Assembly: GCF_038719015.1 (NCBI RefSeq)
Contig: NZ_CP152276.1
Location: 1,312,001 to 1,376,000 of the forward strand
Source of the DNA: Nguyenibacter vanlangensis
GTDB lineage: Bacteria; Pseudomonadota; Alphaproteobacteria; Acetobacterales; Acetobacteraceae
Length of the DNA stretch: 64,000 bases
Direction of reading: 5' to 3'
Made by a program: the position numbers and the translations under genes. Below, piece by piece: positions 16,245 to 24,364 of this stretch. Position 1 is the first letter of the stretch. Each line of letters begins with the position of its first letter. The notes beneath the pieces were generated by a model. That model made no database searches. It was not told the DNA's origin and saw nothing but the letters and a program-made list of their open reading frames with translations.

Positions 16245-17123
16245 TCAGGCGACGGCAAAATCGGTGGACACGGATACCGACCGCCATTCGGCCAGGATGG
16301 CCGCATCGGAGACATGCTTGGCCTCGATCGCCGCGACGGTATCGCTGCCGAGCGGCAGGCGAACCGGCGGATTCGGCGCATCGGCGAATGCGACCAGCAC
16401 CCTGGCAAGCTTGTCGGGATCGCCCGGCTGGCCATGATTGAGGCTGGCCGCGTGCGTGCGCACCGCACCTGCCGTATCGTTATAATCGTCGATCCGGGAC
16501 GGGCTGACCGACAGCGAGGACGAGTCAAGGAAATCGGTCCGGAAATAGCCGGGCTCGACGACAGTCACGTGGATACCCAGCGGCGTCAGTTCATGATGAA
16601 GCGCCTCCGAAAGTCCTTCGACCGCGAATTTGGTCGAGGAATAGACGCCGAAGCCGGGCCCGGCACGATAGCCGCCAATCGACGAAATATTCAGAATGCG
16701 ACCGGAGCGCCGCGCACGCATGGACGGCAACACCGCCCGCGTGACCGCCAGCAGACCGAAGACATTGATGCGGTAGAGACGCTCCACTTCTTCCGCACCG
16801 GCTTCCTCCACCGCGCCCAGCAGCCCGAAGCCGGCATTATTGACCAGCACGTCGATTTGGCCGAAGCGCTCGATCGCAGCGGCCACGGCCGCGCGCACCT
16901 GTGCCTCGTGCGTTACGTCCACGGGCAGGGCCAGCAGATTGGCGCGATCGCCCAGCTTTTCCGTGCCCAACTTTTCTGTGCCCAACTTTTCTGTGCCCAA
17001 CTTTTCTGTGATCGACATAGCGTTGCGCGCCGTGGCGACGACATTGTCGCCCTGCGCCAGCGCCAGGGCCGCGATCCGCGCGCCAAAACCGCGTGAGGCG
17101 CCGGTGATGAACCATGTTTTCAT
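16245..17123 (-). CDS. Short-chain dehydrogenase/reductase
   Basis: This 292-residue Rossmann-fold oxidoreductase has the classical SDR elements: TGASRGFG for nucleotide binding, DVT, NNAG, a serine in ISSIGG and YSSTK with the catalytic Tyr and Lys. GGAG lies 7 bp before the ATG. It is most like the oxidoreductases of about 280 residues that begin WFITGAS and act on unknown carbonyl or alcohol substrates with NADP(H). Four consecutive TEKLG pentapeptides around residues 38-57 come from a 15-bp tandem repeat inserted after the second beta strand; the family normally has one such segment. Confidence 0.85.
   Translation of the reverse strand: MKTWFITGASRGFGARIAALALAQGDNVVATARNAMSITEKLGTEKLGTEKLGTEKLGDRANLLALPVDVTHEAQVRAAVAAAIERFGQIDVLVNNAGFGLLGAVEEAGAEEVERLYRINVFGLLAVTRAVLPSMRARRSGRILNISSIGGYRAGPGFGVYSSTKFAVEGLSEALHHELTPLGIHVTVVEPGYFRTDFLDSSSLSVSPSRIDDYNDTAGAVRTHAASLNHGQPGDPDKLARVLVAFADAPNPPVRLPLGSDTVAAIEAKHVSDAAILAEWRSVSVSTDFAVA
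16951..17010 (-). repeat. 15-bp tandem repeat, four copies, in frame
   Basis: Three identical units CCCAACTTTTCTGTG occupy 16966-17010, and a diverged unit precedes them at 16951-16965. The array encodes TEKLG four times in the SDR protein. Copy number is likely to vary between strains. Confidence 0.95.
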
Positions 17124-17275
17124 AGCAAGTCTCCATTATCTGTCGGTTTCGACAAATACAGGAGATAGCCTCGACGCCTTCTGGCCGCTTTCGTGCGATT
17201 GCGGCGATTGTCGCGATCTTGCGATGCCGGTCTGGCGATCATCGGCCGGGGCACTATATTTTTTCAGGAGCCACC

Positions 17276-17686
17276 ATGAACGGGTACTGGGCGTCTCTCT
17301 GCGGCGGCATGCTGATCGGCTTGTCGGCCGCGGCGTTCCTGCTTCTGGATGGCAGGATAGCAGGGATCAGCGGCATTGTCGGGCGATTGCTGCTGGGGCA
17401 GGACCGTAGTCTCAACGGTGCGTTCGTTCTGGGACTTCTGCTCGGGCCCGTGGCCTATCTGGGAGCATTTGGCGACTGGCCCGTCGTCAGAATCGCGGTT
17501 CCCTTACCGCTGGTCATTCTGGCCGGGTTCCTCGTCGGGTTTGGGACACGCATGGGTTCGGGCTGCACGAGCGGGCATGGCGTCATGGGACTCGCACGTC
17601 TGTCGCCGCGCTCGATGGCTGCGGTCGCTACCTTCATGGCGACCGGCATCCTGACCGTAACGCTCATGAGGATTGCCGGATTATGA
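17276..17686 (+). CDS. YeeE/YedE family sulfur-compound transporter, first half
   Basis: This 136-residue membrane protein is the N-terminal half-type of the YeeE/YedE thiosulfate transporter family. Four hydrophobic segments are seen, with the signature [13 protein letters not shown] near residues 92-104 carrying the conserved cysteine. CAGGAG precedes the ATG at 17276. It ends in an ATGA overlap with the second half. Such pairs move thiosulfate or related sulfur species across the inner membrane and often belong to sulfide-stress operons; no BigR or persulfide dioxygenase gene is present here. Confidence 0.85.
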   Translation: MNGYWASLCGGMLIGLSAAAFLLLDGRIAGISGIVGRLLLGQDRSLNGAFVLGLLLGPVAYLGAFGDWPVVRIAVPLPLVILAGFLVGFGTRMGSGCTSGHGVMGLARLSPRSMAAVATFMATGILTVTLMRIAGL

Positions 17687-18114
17687 ACAACCGAGCCGCC
17701 CGGGTCGCCTTGGCATTGATATGCGGGGCCGTATTTGGCTTCGGCCTGTCGTTGTCAGGCATGATGAACCCGATCCGCGTCAGGGGGTTTCTGGATATCT
17801 TTGGCGCCTGGGATCCGAGCTTGGCGTTTGTCATGGCCGGTGCGGTCGGGGTTGCGACGGTCGGTGTCCGCATCATGCGGCATCTGTCCCGCCCCGTTCT
17901 GGACACGGAATTCCACCTGCCGGCCGCAAGGCGGATTGACGGTCGCCTGATCGGAGGGACGGCCCTGTTCGGGATCGGTTGGGGAATGGCGGGCTTCTGT
18001 CCCGGACCGGCTCTCGCCTCTCTCCCGCTCGGCCTGCCGGCCGTGGCCGCCTTTGTTGTGACCATGGCGCTCGGCATGACCGTGCATGATCGCCTTGTCG
18101 TCCGATCCAAGTGA
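17683..18114 (+). CDS. YeeE/YedE family sulfur-compound transporter, second half (DUF6691 type)
   Basis: This 143-residue membrane protein complements the preceding gene. It has four hydrophobic segments, the motif [20 protein letters not shown] near the N terminus and the conserved cysteine in GFCPGPAL near residue 108. The ATG overlaps the previous stop, so the halves are made in equal amounts and probably form one transporter. The gene ends 2 bp before the displaced copy of the azoR 3' end, at a rearrangement boundary. Confidence 0.85.
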   Translation: MNNRAARVALALICGAVFGFGLSLSGMMNPIRVRGFLDIFGAWDPSLAFVMAGAVGVATVGVRIMRHLSRPVLDTEFHLPAARRIDGRLIGGTALFGIGWGMAGFCPGPALASLPLGLPAVAAFVVTMALGMTVHDRLVVRSK

Positions 18115-18116
18115 AC

Positions 18117-18212
18117 GAGGGGATCGCCCGGAGGTGGCGCAGCGGGCCGCGTCGCTGGAAGCCGCGCAGGGGGCGGTCGCGGCGCTGACGCTGTAAGCGC
18201 CGGCCGCGGGCG
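18117..18212 (+). repeat. azoR 3' end, copy 2 (displaced fragment)
   Basis: This stretch repeats the last codons, the stop and 16 bp of downstream sequence of azoR (15118-15214). One base is missing near 18132 and several substitutions are present. It has no start codon and no upstream azoR sequence, so it is a remnant. The two copies flank the AraC, SDR and YeeE/YedE genes as direct repeats. Confidence 0.9.
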
Positions 18213-18456
18213 GCCGGACCGTGGGTATGAATGATTGCCCGACGCAGGCCGCTCTGCTAGTTGAACGGCGTCGGAAAAGGCAGCCTTGGTTTGGTAAGCC
18301 CAAGGTCTTTCGGTAACGAAAGCTCTGGTCTTTGGCCTCGTGCTTGAGATCCCCGCGACGGACGTCGGCCACCATGCAGGTGGTCATATGTTCGTCGGTG
18401 CGGGTCTCGACAACGGGAAACGCTCCGGTCGAACATCGACAATGGAGCTGTTTCCT
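18213..18456. other. Non-coding stretch between rearrangement scars
   Basis: No credible gene is seen in these 244 bp. The segment lies between the azoR fragment and an SDR-like remnant and is probably rearrangement debris or the old promoter region of the tetA-like gene. Confidence 0.4.
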
Positions 18457-18600
18457 ATGCAGGCCCCTCACCCGAATACTGCGCTTGTCACCGGAGCAAG
18501 TCGCCCTCATCTCGATGTGCGGGCCGCCACGCCGGGCCCCGATGGCACATCGGGCGGTTTCTTTCGGGATGGCGAGCCGTTGCTGGAGGCGGCGCTGTGA
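18457..18600 (+). pseudogene. Internally deleted SDR remnant
   Basis: The 47-codon frame starts as a classical short-chain dehydrogenase (MQAPHPNTALVTGAS) and then jumps to what looks like an SDR C terminus (DGTSGGFFRDGEP). The roughly 200 residues that should lie between are absent. The frame ends in a TGA overlapping the GTG start of the tetA-like gene, and its GGAGG provides the ribosome site for that gene. The reading as a deleted SDR rests on the two short motifs only. Confidence 0.5.
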
Positions 18601-19792
18601 CCCGGCCGCTTCTCGTCATCTTCGCCGCGATCGCCCTCGATGCGATGGGCATCGGCCTGATCTTTCCGATTCTTCCGCGTCTGATCGAGGACGTGACGCA
18701 CGCCCGGGACGTGGCATCGACCATCGGAATCCTCACGGCACTCTATGCGGCCATGCAGTTTGTCTTCGCGCCCGTGCTCGGCGCGCTGAGCGACCGGCTC
18801 GGCCGGCGCCCCGTCCTGCTGATCTCGCTCGGCGGCGCGGCGCTCGACTATGTGCTGATGGCGCTTGCGCCATCGCTGGCGCTGCTGGTGATCGGGCGGG
18901 CTGTCGCCGGATTGACCAGCGCCAACATCCCGGTCGCGACCGCCTACATCACCGACATTTCCCCGGAAGAGACCCGGGCAAGGCGGTTCGGCATTTTCAA
19001 TGCCATGTTCGCATCGGGTTCGTCCTTGGTCCGGTATCAGGCGGCGTCCTTGGCGATTATTGGCTCCGACTGCCCTTCTTCGCCGCCGCCAAGCTGAACG
19101 CCGCCAACCTGCTGCTCGCTTGGTTCGTTCTTCCGGAATCGCGCACGCCAGGGCACCAGACGATCGACCGCGCGGCGCTCAACCCGCTGCGGCCGCTACG
19201 CTGGGCGCTTTCGATGCGGTCCCTGTTGCCCGTTATCGCGATCTTCTTCGTATTGAGCGCGACGGGCGAGGTCTATGGCGTCTGCTGGGCGCTGTGGGGT
19301 CATGACGTGTTCGGATGGAATGGGCTCTGGATCGGTCTTTCGCTCGGGACCTTCGGCGTGTGCCAATCGCTGGCGCAGGCCATCCTGCCCGGCCCGGCCG
19401 TGCGGCTGCTGGGCGAGCGCGGAACGGTCTTGACGGGGATCGCGGGGGCGTGTGTGGCACTGACCGTGATGGCCTTCACCACGCGCCCCTGGATCGTGTT
19501 CGCGATCATGCCGGTGGTCGCCCTTGCCGGGATCGGCACGCCGGCGTTGCAGGCGCTGGCCACCCGCCTGGTCGATGATGAGCGACAGGGCCGGTTCCAG
19601 GGGGTGTTGGCATCCGCCATGAGCCTGGCGTCCATCGTCGGGCCGCTGCTCTTTTCGACAATCTATTTCGCCGTTCGCGATCACTGGCCGGGTGCCATCT
19701 GGCTGTCGGCTCTGGCGGTCAATGCAATGGCCGTACCCCTGGTGATAGGTCTGCGGTTTCAGTCAGCGGCCTTCGCCGACGCGCGGCAATGA
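18597..19792 (+). pseudogene. tetA-like MFS efflux pump, frameshifted
   Basis: The translated sequence resembles the Tet(A)-class tetracycline/H+ antiporters: PLLVIFAAIALDAMGIGLIF at the start, then GALSDRLGRRPVLL and about twelve hydrophobic segments. The first frame runs from GTG 18597 to 19097; homology leaves it at about residue 140 and continues in another frame to 19792. A single missing T near 19018-19021 (GGGTTCG for an expected GGGTTTCG) explains the shift, because restoring it gives the continuous GFVLGPVSGGVLGDYW. GGAGG precedes the GTG. As written the pump is truncated; a sequencing error is the main alternative. No TetR gene is adjacent. Confidence 0.8.
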
Positions 19793-20212
19793 CGTCGTGA
19801 CGCAAGCCGGCCGCAAACCTTGATGGGAATCGTGTGACTTGATGGGAGTCAGCGTTGCAACTTCAATGAAGTAGCCCCCTTTTGCTCTGAAATAGAATGT
19901 CCAGGCACCGTGGAAATCTCGCGGGGCCTGGACTGCCCACCCGTCAGCAATCAGGCGGGCGTGGACGTTATCAACAGCCTCTCGGGAATCCTGGATGAAG
20001 CCGATATGCAGAATATCCAGCTCTCTGGGATATTCGAAGCCATCGAGCTTGCTATCGAAATGGTTGACGATCAGTACGAGGCCGTCATCGTCCTGCATCA
20101 CCGCCATCTTTTCTCCGCGGACGACCAGGGTTCGTAGACCGAAATAGCGCGCGAACATGGCCCGATCGGCCGATACGTCGTGGCTATAAAGATTGACGTG
20201 ATTGAGTTTCAT
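19763..20212 (-). CDS. VOC-family (glyoxalase/dioxygenase-like) protein
   Basis: This 149-residue protein has the vicinal-oxygen-chelate pattern: MKLNHVNLYS with a metal histidine, ILHIGF with a second histidine, and YFIEVATL with the glutamate. GGAAAGG is well placed before ATG 20212. Members include glyoxalases, antibiotic-binding proteins and ring-cleaving dioxygenases; no specific activity can be assigned. Its last ten codons overlap the end of the tetA-like pseudogene on the opposite strand, and the C-terminal 25 residues beyond the core look like a read-through extension. Confidence 0.75.
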   Translation of the reverse strand: MKLNHVNLYSHDVSADRAMFARYFGLRTLVVRGEKMAVMQDDDGLVLIVNHFDSKLDGFEYPRELDILHIGFIQDSREAVDNVHARLIADGWAVQAPRDFHGAWTFYFRAKGGYFIEVATLTPIKSHDSHQGLRPACVTTSLPRVGEGR

Positions 20213-20630
20213 AATCGTGCCTTTCCGCCGTATGTGAAACGGACATGGATCGGCAGCGGAGACGTGTAGCCACCCACAACCGACCACACGCGAAGGAGAA
20301 AACCCTCACGGTGTCCGGCCATGGCCAAGAGCGGGCTTTCCCGCTCAAGCGTGACTGTCTCGCAGACGTGACTGTCTCGCAGAGACCGCAGGTTATCACC
20401 ATACCTGCATCGCTGTCTTTTTAGGCAATCATGACTTTGCTGGCAGCGGGGGCACCTGGTCAAGCTTCATCTCATGCATGTCCGCTTCCGGGACAAGCGG
20501 CCCTTTTCCACGGCGAGGGCACGGCCCGTGATGACGATTTCGAACCCGTAATATAATGCCGGTCCGCGCGAAACGCGGGGCGGGCCCGGCCGTTATGACG
20601 ATACTGCGTGCGTGACGCGGAGTATCGGCC
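20213..20630. other. 418-bp intergenic region with a tandem repeat
   Basis: No gene is supported here. The region contains the promoters of the divergent VOC and antiporter genes and a 17-bp tandem duplication at 20350-20383. GGAG at 20621-20624 serves the antiporter start. Confidence 0.5.
20350..20383. repeat. 17-bp tandem duplication
   Basis: CGTGACTGTCTCGCAGA is repeated exactly at 20350-20366 and 20367-20383 in non-coding DNA. Confidence 0.95.
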
Positions 20631-22412
20631 ATGCCCCATGCCAGTCCCCTGATCACCATCCTGGTCATCGGCCTGACGCTGGCCTTTCTGCTGGGGGTGG
20701 CGGCCGGCCGGCTGGGGATTTCGGTGCTGGTCGGGTATCTGCTGGCCGGGGTGGCGGTGGGGCCGCTGGTGCCGGATGCCGATCATGGCGTGGCCCTGCA
20801 ACTGGCTGATATCGGCGTGATCCTGCTGATGTTCGGGGTGGGGCTGCATTTTTCCGTCAGGGACCTGATGGCGGTGCGGGCGATCGCGCTGCCCGGCACG
20901 CTGGCGCAGGTCGTGCTGTCGGGCGCGCTGGGCATGGCCCTGGCGCTGCTGCTGGGCTGGAGCGGGCGGGCGGCCCTGGTGTTCGGCCTGGCGCTGAGCG
21001 TGGCCAGTACCGTGGTGCTGACGCGCGCGCTGGACGAGCAGCGCCTGACCGATACGCGGCGCGGGCATCTGGCGATGGGCTGGCTGGTGATCCAGGACCT
21101 GGTGACCGTGCTGGCGCTGGTGCTGCTGCCGGCGGTGGCGCCGCTGTTGCGGGACGGCGCAAGCCATGCGCCGCACTGGCCCCTGCTGGCGGGCACCCTG
21201 GCGGTGACGCTGGGCAAGGTCGCGGCCTTTGTCGGGCTGATGCTGGTGGTGGGGCGGCGCGTCATTCCCGCCGCCCTGCATGCGGTGGCGCGGATGGGGT
21301 CGCGCGAATTGTTCCGCCTGGCGCTGCTGGCGGTGGCGCTGGGCGTGGCCTATGTGGCGTCGGAACTGTTCGGCGTGTCGCTGGCGCTGGGGGCGTTCGT
21401 GGCGGGAATGGTGCTGAGCGAATCCGAACTGAGCCAGCATGCCGCCGAGGAGACGCTGCCGCTGCGCGACGCGTTCGCGGTTTTGTTCTTCATCTCGGTC
21501 GGGATGCTGTTCGAGCCGGCGACCGTGGCGCGGCATCCGGCCGGGCTGGCCGGGGCGCTGCTGGCCGTGTTCGTCGGCACGCCGATGATCGTCTTTTCCG
21601 TCCTGCTGCTGCTGCGCCAGGGGATGCAGACCGCCCTGACCATGGCGGCCGGCCTGTCGCAGATCGGCGAATTTTCGTTCATCCTGGCGACGCTGGGCGT
21701 CGATCTGGGCCTGCTGGATGCCCCGGCGCGCAGCCTGATCCTGGCGGTGTCGATCCTGACGATCCTGCTGAACCCGCTGGCCTTTCTGATCGCCGGGCGG
21801 CTGTCGCCCTGGGCGGCGCGCCATGACGCGCGGCGTGCCGCGCCGCCCGGGGCGGCAGGCGCGGGCGGTCCCGTCCGGCAGGGCCATGCGGTGGTCGTCG
21901 GCTATGGCCGGGTCGGCGCGCTGGTGGTGGAGGGATTGCTGCGCCAGGGCTGGCCGCTGGTGGTCGTCGAAACCGGGGACGCGCTGGTCCGGCCGCTGCG
22001 CGAGCGCGGGATCGAGGTCGTGGTGGGCAATGCCGCCGATCCGTCGGTGCTGGCCGAAGCCCATGTCCAGACCGCGCGGCTGCTGGTGGTGGCCATTCCC
22101 GAACCGTTCGAGGCCGGGCAGGCCGTGGAGCAGGCCCGTGCCGTCAATCCGGCCATCACCATCATCGCGCGGGCGCATTTCGATAGCGCGGTCATCCATC
22201 TGCGGCAGTTGGGCGCGGATATCGTGATCATGGGCGAGCGCGAGATCGCCCGCGCCATGCTGGATGATGCGGCGCATGGCGCACCGCGAGGGAGCGCCCC
22301 CGGAGGAGGAGGAGTGGCGGCCAGGATGGCCGAGCACGCCCTGCCCCATCGCCCGCGCCCGTCCGGCCCGGCCGCGCCGAACGGGCGCAGAACCGAGCGG
22401 CACCAAGCCTGA
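20631..22412 (+). CDS. ybaL: Cation:proton antiporter with TrkA-N domain (YbaL/KefB type)
   Basis: This 593-residue inner-membrane protein combines a CPA2 antiporter domain of about twelve hydrophobic segments (residues 1-395) with a cytoplasmic Rossmann-type RCK/TrkA-N domain starting at HAVVVGYGRVGALV (about residue 420). The transport core shows GVGLHFSVRDL and the QDLVTVLAL segment typical of KefB/KefC and YbaL. It should exchange K+ or Na+ for H+ under nucleotide or redox control. It lacks the C-terminal extension of KefC and matches YbaL in length. No ancillary KefF/KefG gene is adjacent. Confidence 0.86.
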   Translation: MPHASPLITILVIGLTLAFLLGVAAGRLGISVLVGYLLAGVAVGPLVPDADHGVALQLADIGVILLMFGVGLHFSVRDLMAVRAIALPGTLAQVVLSGALGMALALLLGWSGRAALVFGLALSVASTVVLTRALDEQRLTDTRRGHLAMGWLVIQDLVTVLALVLLPAVAPLLRDGASHAPHWPLLAGTLAVTLGKVAAFVGLMLVVGRRVIPAALHAVARMGSRELFRLALLAVALGVAYVASELFGVSLALGAFVAGMVLSESELSQHAAEETLPLRDAFAVLFFISVGMLFEPATVARHPAGLAGALLAVFVGTPMIVFSVLLLLRQGMQTALTMAAGLSQIGEFSFILATLGVDLGLLDAPARSLILAVSILTILLNPLAFLIAGRLSPWAARHDARRAAPPGAAGAGGPVRQGHAVVVGYGRVGALVVEGLLRQGWPLVVVETGDALVRPLRERGIEVVVGNAADPSVLAEAHVQTARLLVVAIPEPFEAGQAVEQARAVNPAITIIARAHFDSAVIHLRQLGADIVIMGEREIARAMLDDAAHGAPRGSAPGGGGVAARMAEHALPHRPRPSGPAAPNGRRTERHQA

Positions 22413-22678
22413 CGCGGGTCCGGGGAGCCGCCCACGGTGGAAGCGGCGCCGGCACCGATGCGGCAATCCATGGATGCACCCCATGGATGCACCCCATGGA
22501 TGTATCGAGAGTCATGTCCGTGAAATCCGGACGATATTTCTTTATTATGCGGAAAATAATAAAAATTCAACCCTTGAACGAGAAAAAATAATTAGTATGT
22601 ATATATTAAAGATACCGCATGGAAATTCCGACATTTTCGCGGAAATTGATCTATTTTTGCAAAAGAGGATGGATATTT
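22413..22678. other. Intergenic region with tandem repeat and A+T-rich block
   Basis: The first part holds a 13-bp tandem repeat (22468-22503). From about 22520 to 22720 the sequence becomes strikingly A+T-rich for this window, which could be a strong promoter region or foreign DNA. No gene is supported. Confidence 0.5.
22468..22503. repeat. 13-bp tandem repeat, nearly three copies
   Basis: CCATGGATGCACC occurs at 22468-22480 and 22481-22493 and is followed by a partial third copy to 22503. Confidence 0.93.
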
Positions 22679-23404
22679 TTGTCTGTTTTAAAAAACTATA
22701 CTGAAATTACACCTTCCGCCATTCGTGTCGACGGTCAATTGCGCATGGTCATTTTCGATTGCGACGGTGTCCTTGTGGATGGAGAGCGTATGTCCACGGC
22801 GCTGATGGCCCAGGAGGCGCGGAAATATGGCTGGGCCATTACGGATGCCGAGGCGCACAGGATCTTCACCGGCGGCGAACTCGCGAAGATCAGGGACATG
22901 ATCGCCCGGGAGTCCGGAGAGGATCTTCCGGAAGAGTGGGATATGATGATGCAGGATCGCATTGTCAGGATGATGAGGACCGATGCGGAAACCGTCGACG
23001 GCGCGGAGGACATGCTGAAGTCGGTCACCGACCTTGGCCTGCCGATCCGGGTCGGGTCGAATTCCTCGATCGCCGAGATGGATGCCAAGTTCCAGAGCAC
23101 GGGCCTGAACAGGATTCTGGAAAAGGACCGGATTCATTCCGGCCGCGATCTCGACATGCCCAAGCCGCGGCCGGATATTTATCTCCATGCCGCCGGGGAG
23201 GAGGGCATTCCTCCGGAAAATTGCATCGTTCTGGAGGATTCCGATCCTGGTGTGGAAGCGGCCCGTCGCGCGGGGATGGCATGCGTCCTGCTGCGCGACC
23301 GGGACGAGCCCTCGGCGGAATGGCCCGGCCTGGTGCGGATTTCCCATCTGTCGGAGTTTGCGCCGCTTCTGGCGCATATCATGGAAAGCCAGAAGGCAGC
23401 CTGA
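22679..23404 (+). CDS. HAD-superfamily phosphatase (beta-phosphoglucomutase-like)
   Basis: This protein carries the four HAD motifs: FDCDGVLVDGE (nucleophile and acid Asp), RVGSNSS, MPKPRPDIYL (Lys) and VLEDSDPGVEAA. A helical cap lies between motifs I and II, so it belongs to subfamily IA with sugar-phosphate phosphatases and phosphoglucomutases. Length is 241 residues from a TTG at 22679 preceded by AAGAGGA. In-frame ATG 22745 (closest to the motif) and ATG 22619 are alternatives; the segment before 22745 lies in A+T-rich sequence and may not be translated. The substrate is not known. Confidence 0.8.
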   Translation: MSVLKNYTEITPSAIRVDGQLRMVIFDCDGVLVDGERMSTALMAQEARKYGWAITDAEAHRIFTGGELAKIRDMIARESGEDLPEEWDMMMQDRIVRMMRTDAETVDGAEDMLKSVTDLGLPIRVGSNSSIAEMDAKFQSTGLNRILEKDRIHSGRDLDMPKPRPDIYLHAAGEEGIPPENCIVLEDSDPGVEAARRAGMACVLLRDRDEPSAEWPGLVRISHLSEFAPLLAHIMESQKAA

Positions 23405-23464
23405 TTCTTCCGTCCTCGGTCCACATCCGCCGCATGGGCCCGGGACGTTAAAATGCCCAGGACG

Positions 23465-23695
23465 TTAAAACGCGAAAAGGGTCGCCGTCGCGTCGGCCAG
23501 GCTGTTCAGGCCCATTCGGCCGGTCCAGGCCAGATGGGCCAGCCAGCATGCGGCGGCAAGGCAGGCGGCGATCCCTGCCCGGTCCATCCAGCGGATGGGA
23601 GAAAGGACGGCCGTCCGCCGGCCGGTCCAAGCCGGCGGACGCACGGCCGCCGCGCGCGCCGGGAGGCAGTGTGCCCGGGGGCAATGTTCGGTCAT
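23465..23695 (-). CDS. Small putative membrane protein
   Basis: The 76-residue frame has an Arg/Pro-rich N terminus and a hydrophobic stretch near residues 40-58 (AGIAACLAAACWLAHLAW) that could span the membrane once. It starts in an ATGA overlap with the small upstream gene on the same strand, which is the main support for it being real. No family was recognised. Confidence 0.4.
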   Translation of the reverse strand: MTEHCPRAHCLPARAAAVRPPAWTGRRTAVLSPIRWMDRAGIAACLAAACWLAHLAWTGRMGLNSLADATATLFAF

Positions 23696-23895
23696 GACGC
23701 CGCCCGATCCGCGCGGCTGCCGTGGAATTGCCGGGCCACAAGATGCGTCAGCGCGGTCAGGTCCGGCCGGATTTCGTTATGCAGCGCCCGCACGCTGTCA
23801 TGCGCGGCGTAGAAACGCCGGGCGCCGGGTCCGTCCAGCAGGATGGCCGCGCCGAGAAAGATTCCGTCGATTTCGATGATCGTGGAATTGAGCAT
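23692..23895 (-). CDS. Small conserved-looking protein of unknown function
   Basis: This 67-residue protein starts MLNSTIIEIDGIFLGAAILL and continues with RRFYAAHDSVRALHNEI. The opening resembles short acetic-acid-bacterial proteins of the pattern IEIDGxFLGAA, recalled from general knowledge and not checked. The start at 23895 avoids a longer frame without support. It overlaps the next small gene by ATGA, so the two form a unit transcribed toward the HAD gene. No catalytic motif is visible. Confidence 0.5.
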   Translation of the reverse strand: MLNSTIIEIDGIFLGAAILLDGPGARRFYAAHDSVRALHNEIRPDLTALTHLVARQFHGSRADRAAS

Positions 23896-24364
23896 GATGA
23901 TCCACCCTGGGGGAGCTGTACCGGGATGTCCGGCGCCAGGAGGCACCGTAGTCAGGACGTGGCGTCTGGCCCGCCATGCTGGCCGCAGCGCCGCGCGCTA
24001 CATCGTTGCCAGGTCCACATTCGCGTCATCATCATGGCCTTTACGGTCGCAATCGTGCATGGCCGGGCGCACGTGTCCCATACCCCGATCAATCGGGGGA
24101 CAATGCGCATCATACGAGCGGATTTCATAAGGTCAATCATAAATAACTTAGAAAATATGTTATTTTGCGCCGCAAACGATAATTATCACATATAATATTG
24201 TTTTTATTGGGTTTTTTGAATTTTCGCGCGGATTTTCGATGCTGTCCGGCGTGGCTTGTCGGGATCTCCCACGTTATATTCACTATAAAAATTCGTATTT
24301 ATCGTGGATGGATTTTTACGCGCGCCGCGCCCATCCTGGCGGGATGACCGCAGAAGGATGGACC
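23896..24364. other. 469-bp region upstream of the Dcp gene
   Basis: No gene is supported. From 24120 to 24305 the DNA is A+T-rich and includes a perfect TATAAT at 24191-24196, though no convincing -35 box stands in front. It probably carries the promoters for the peptidase and for the small divergent genes. Confidence 0.45.
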
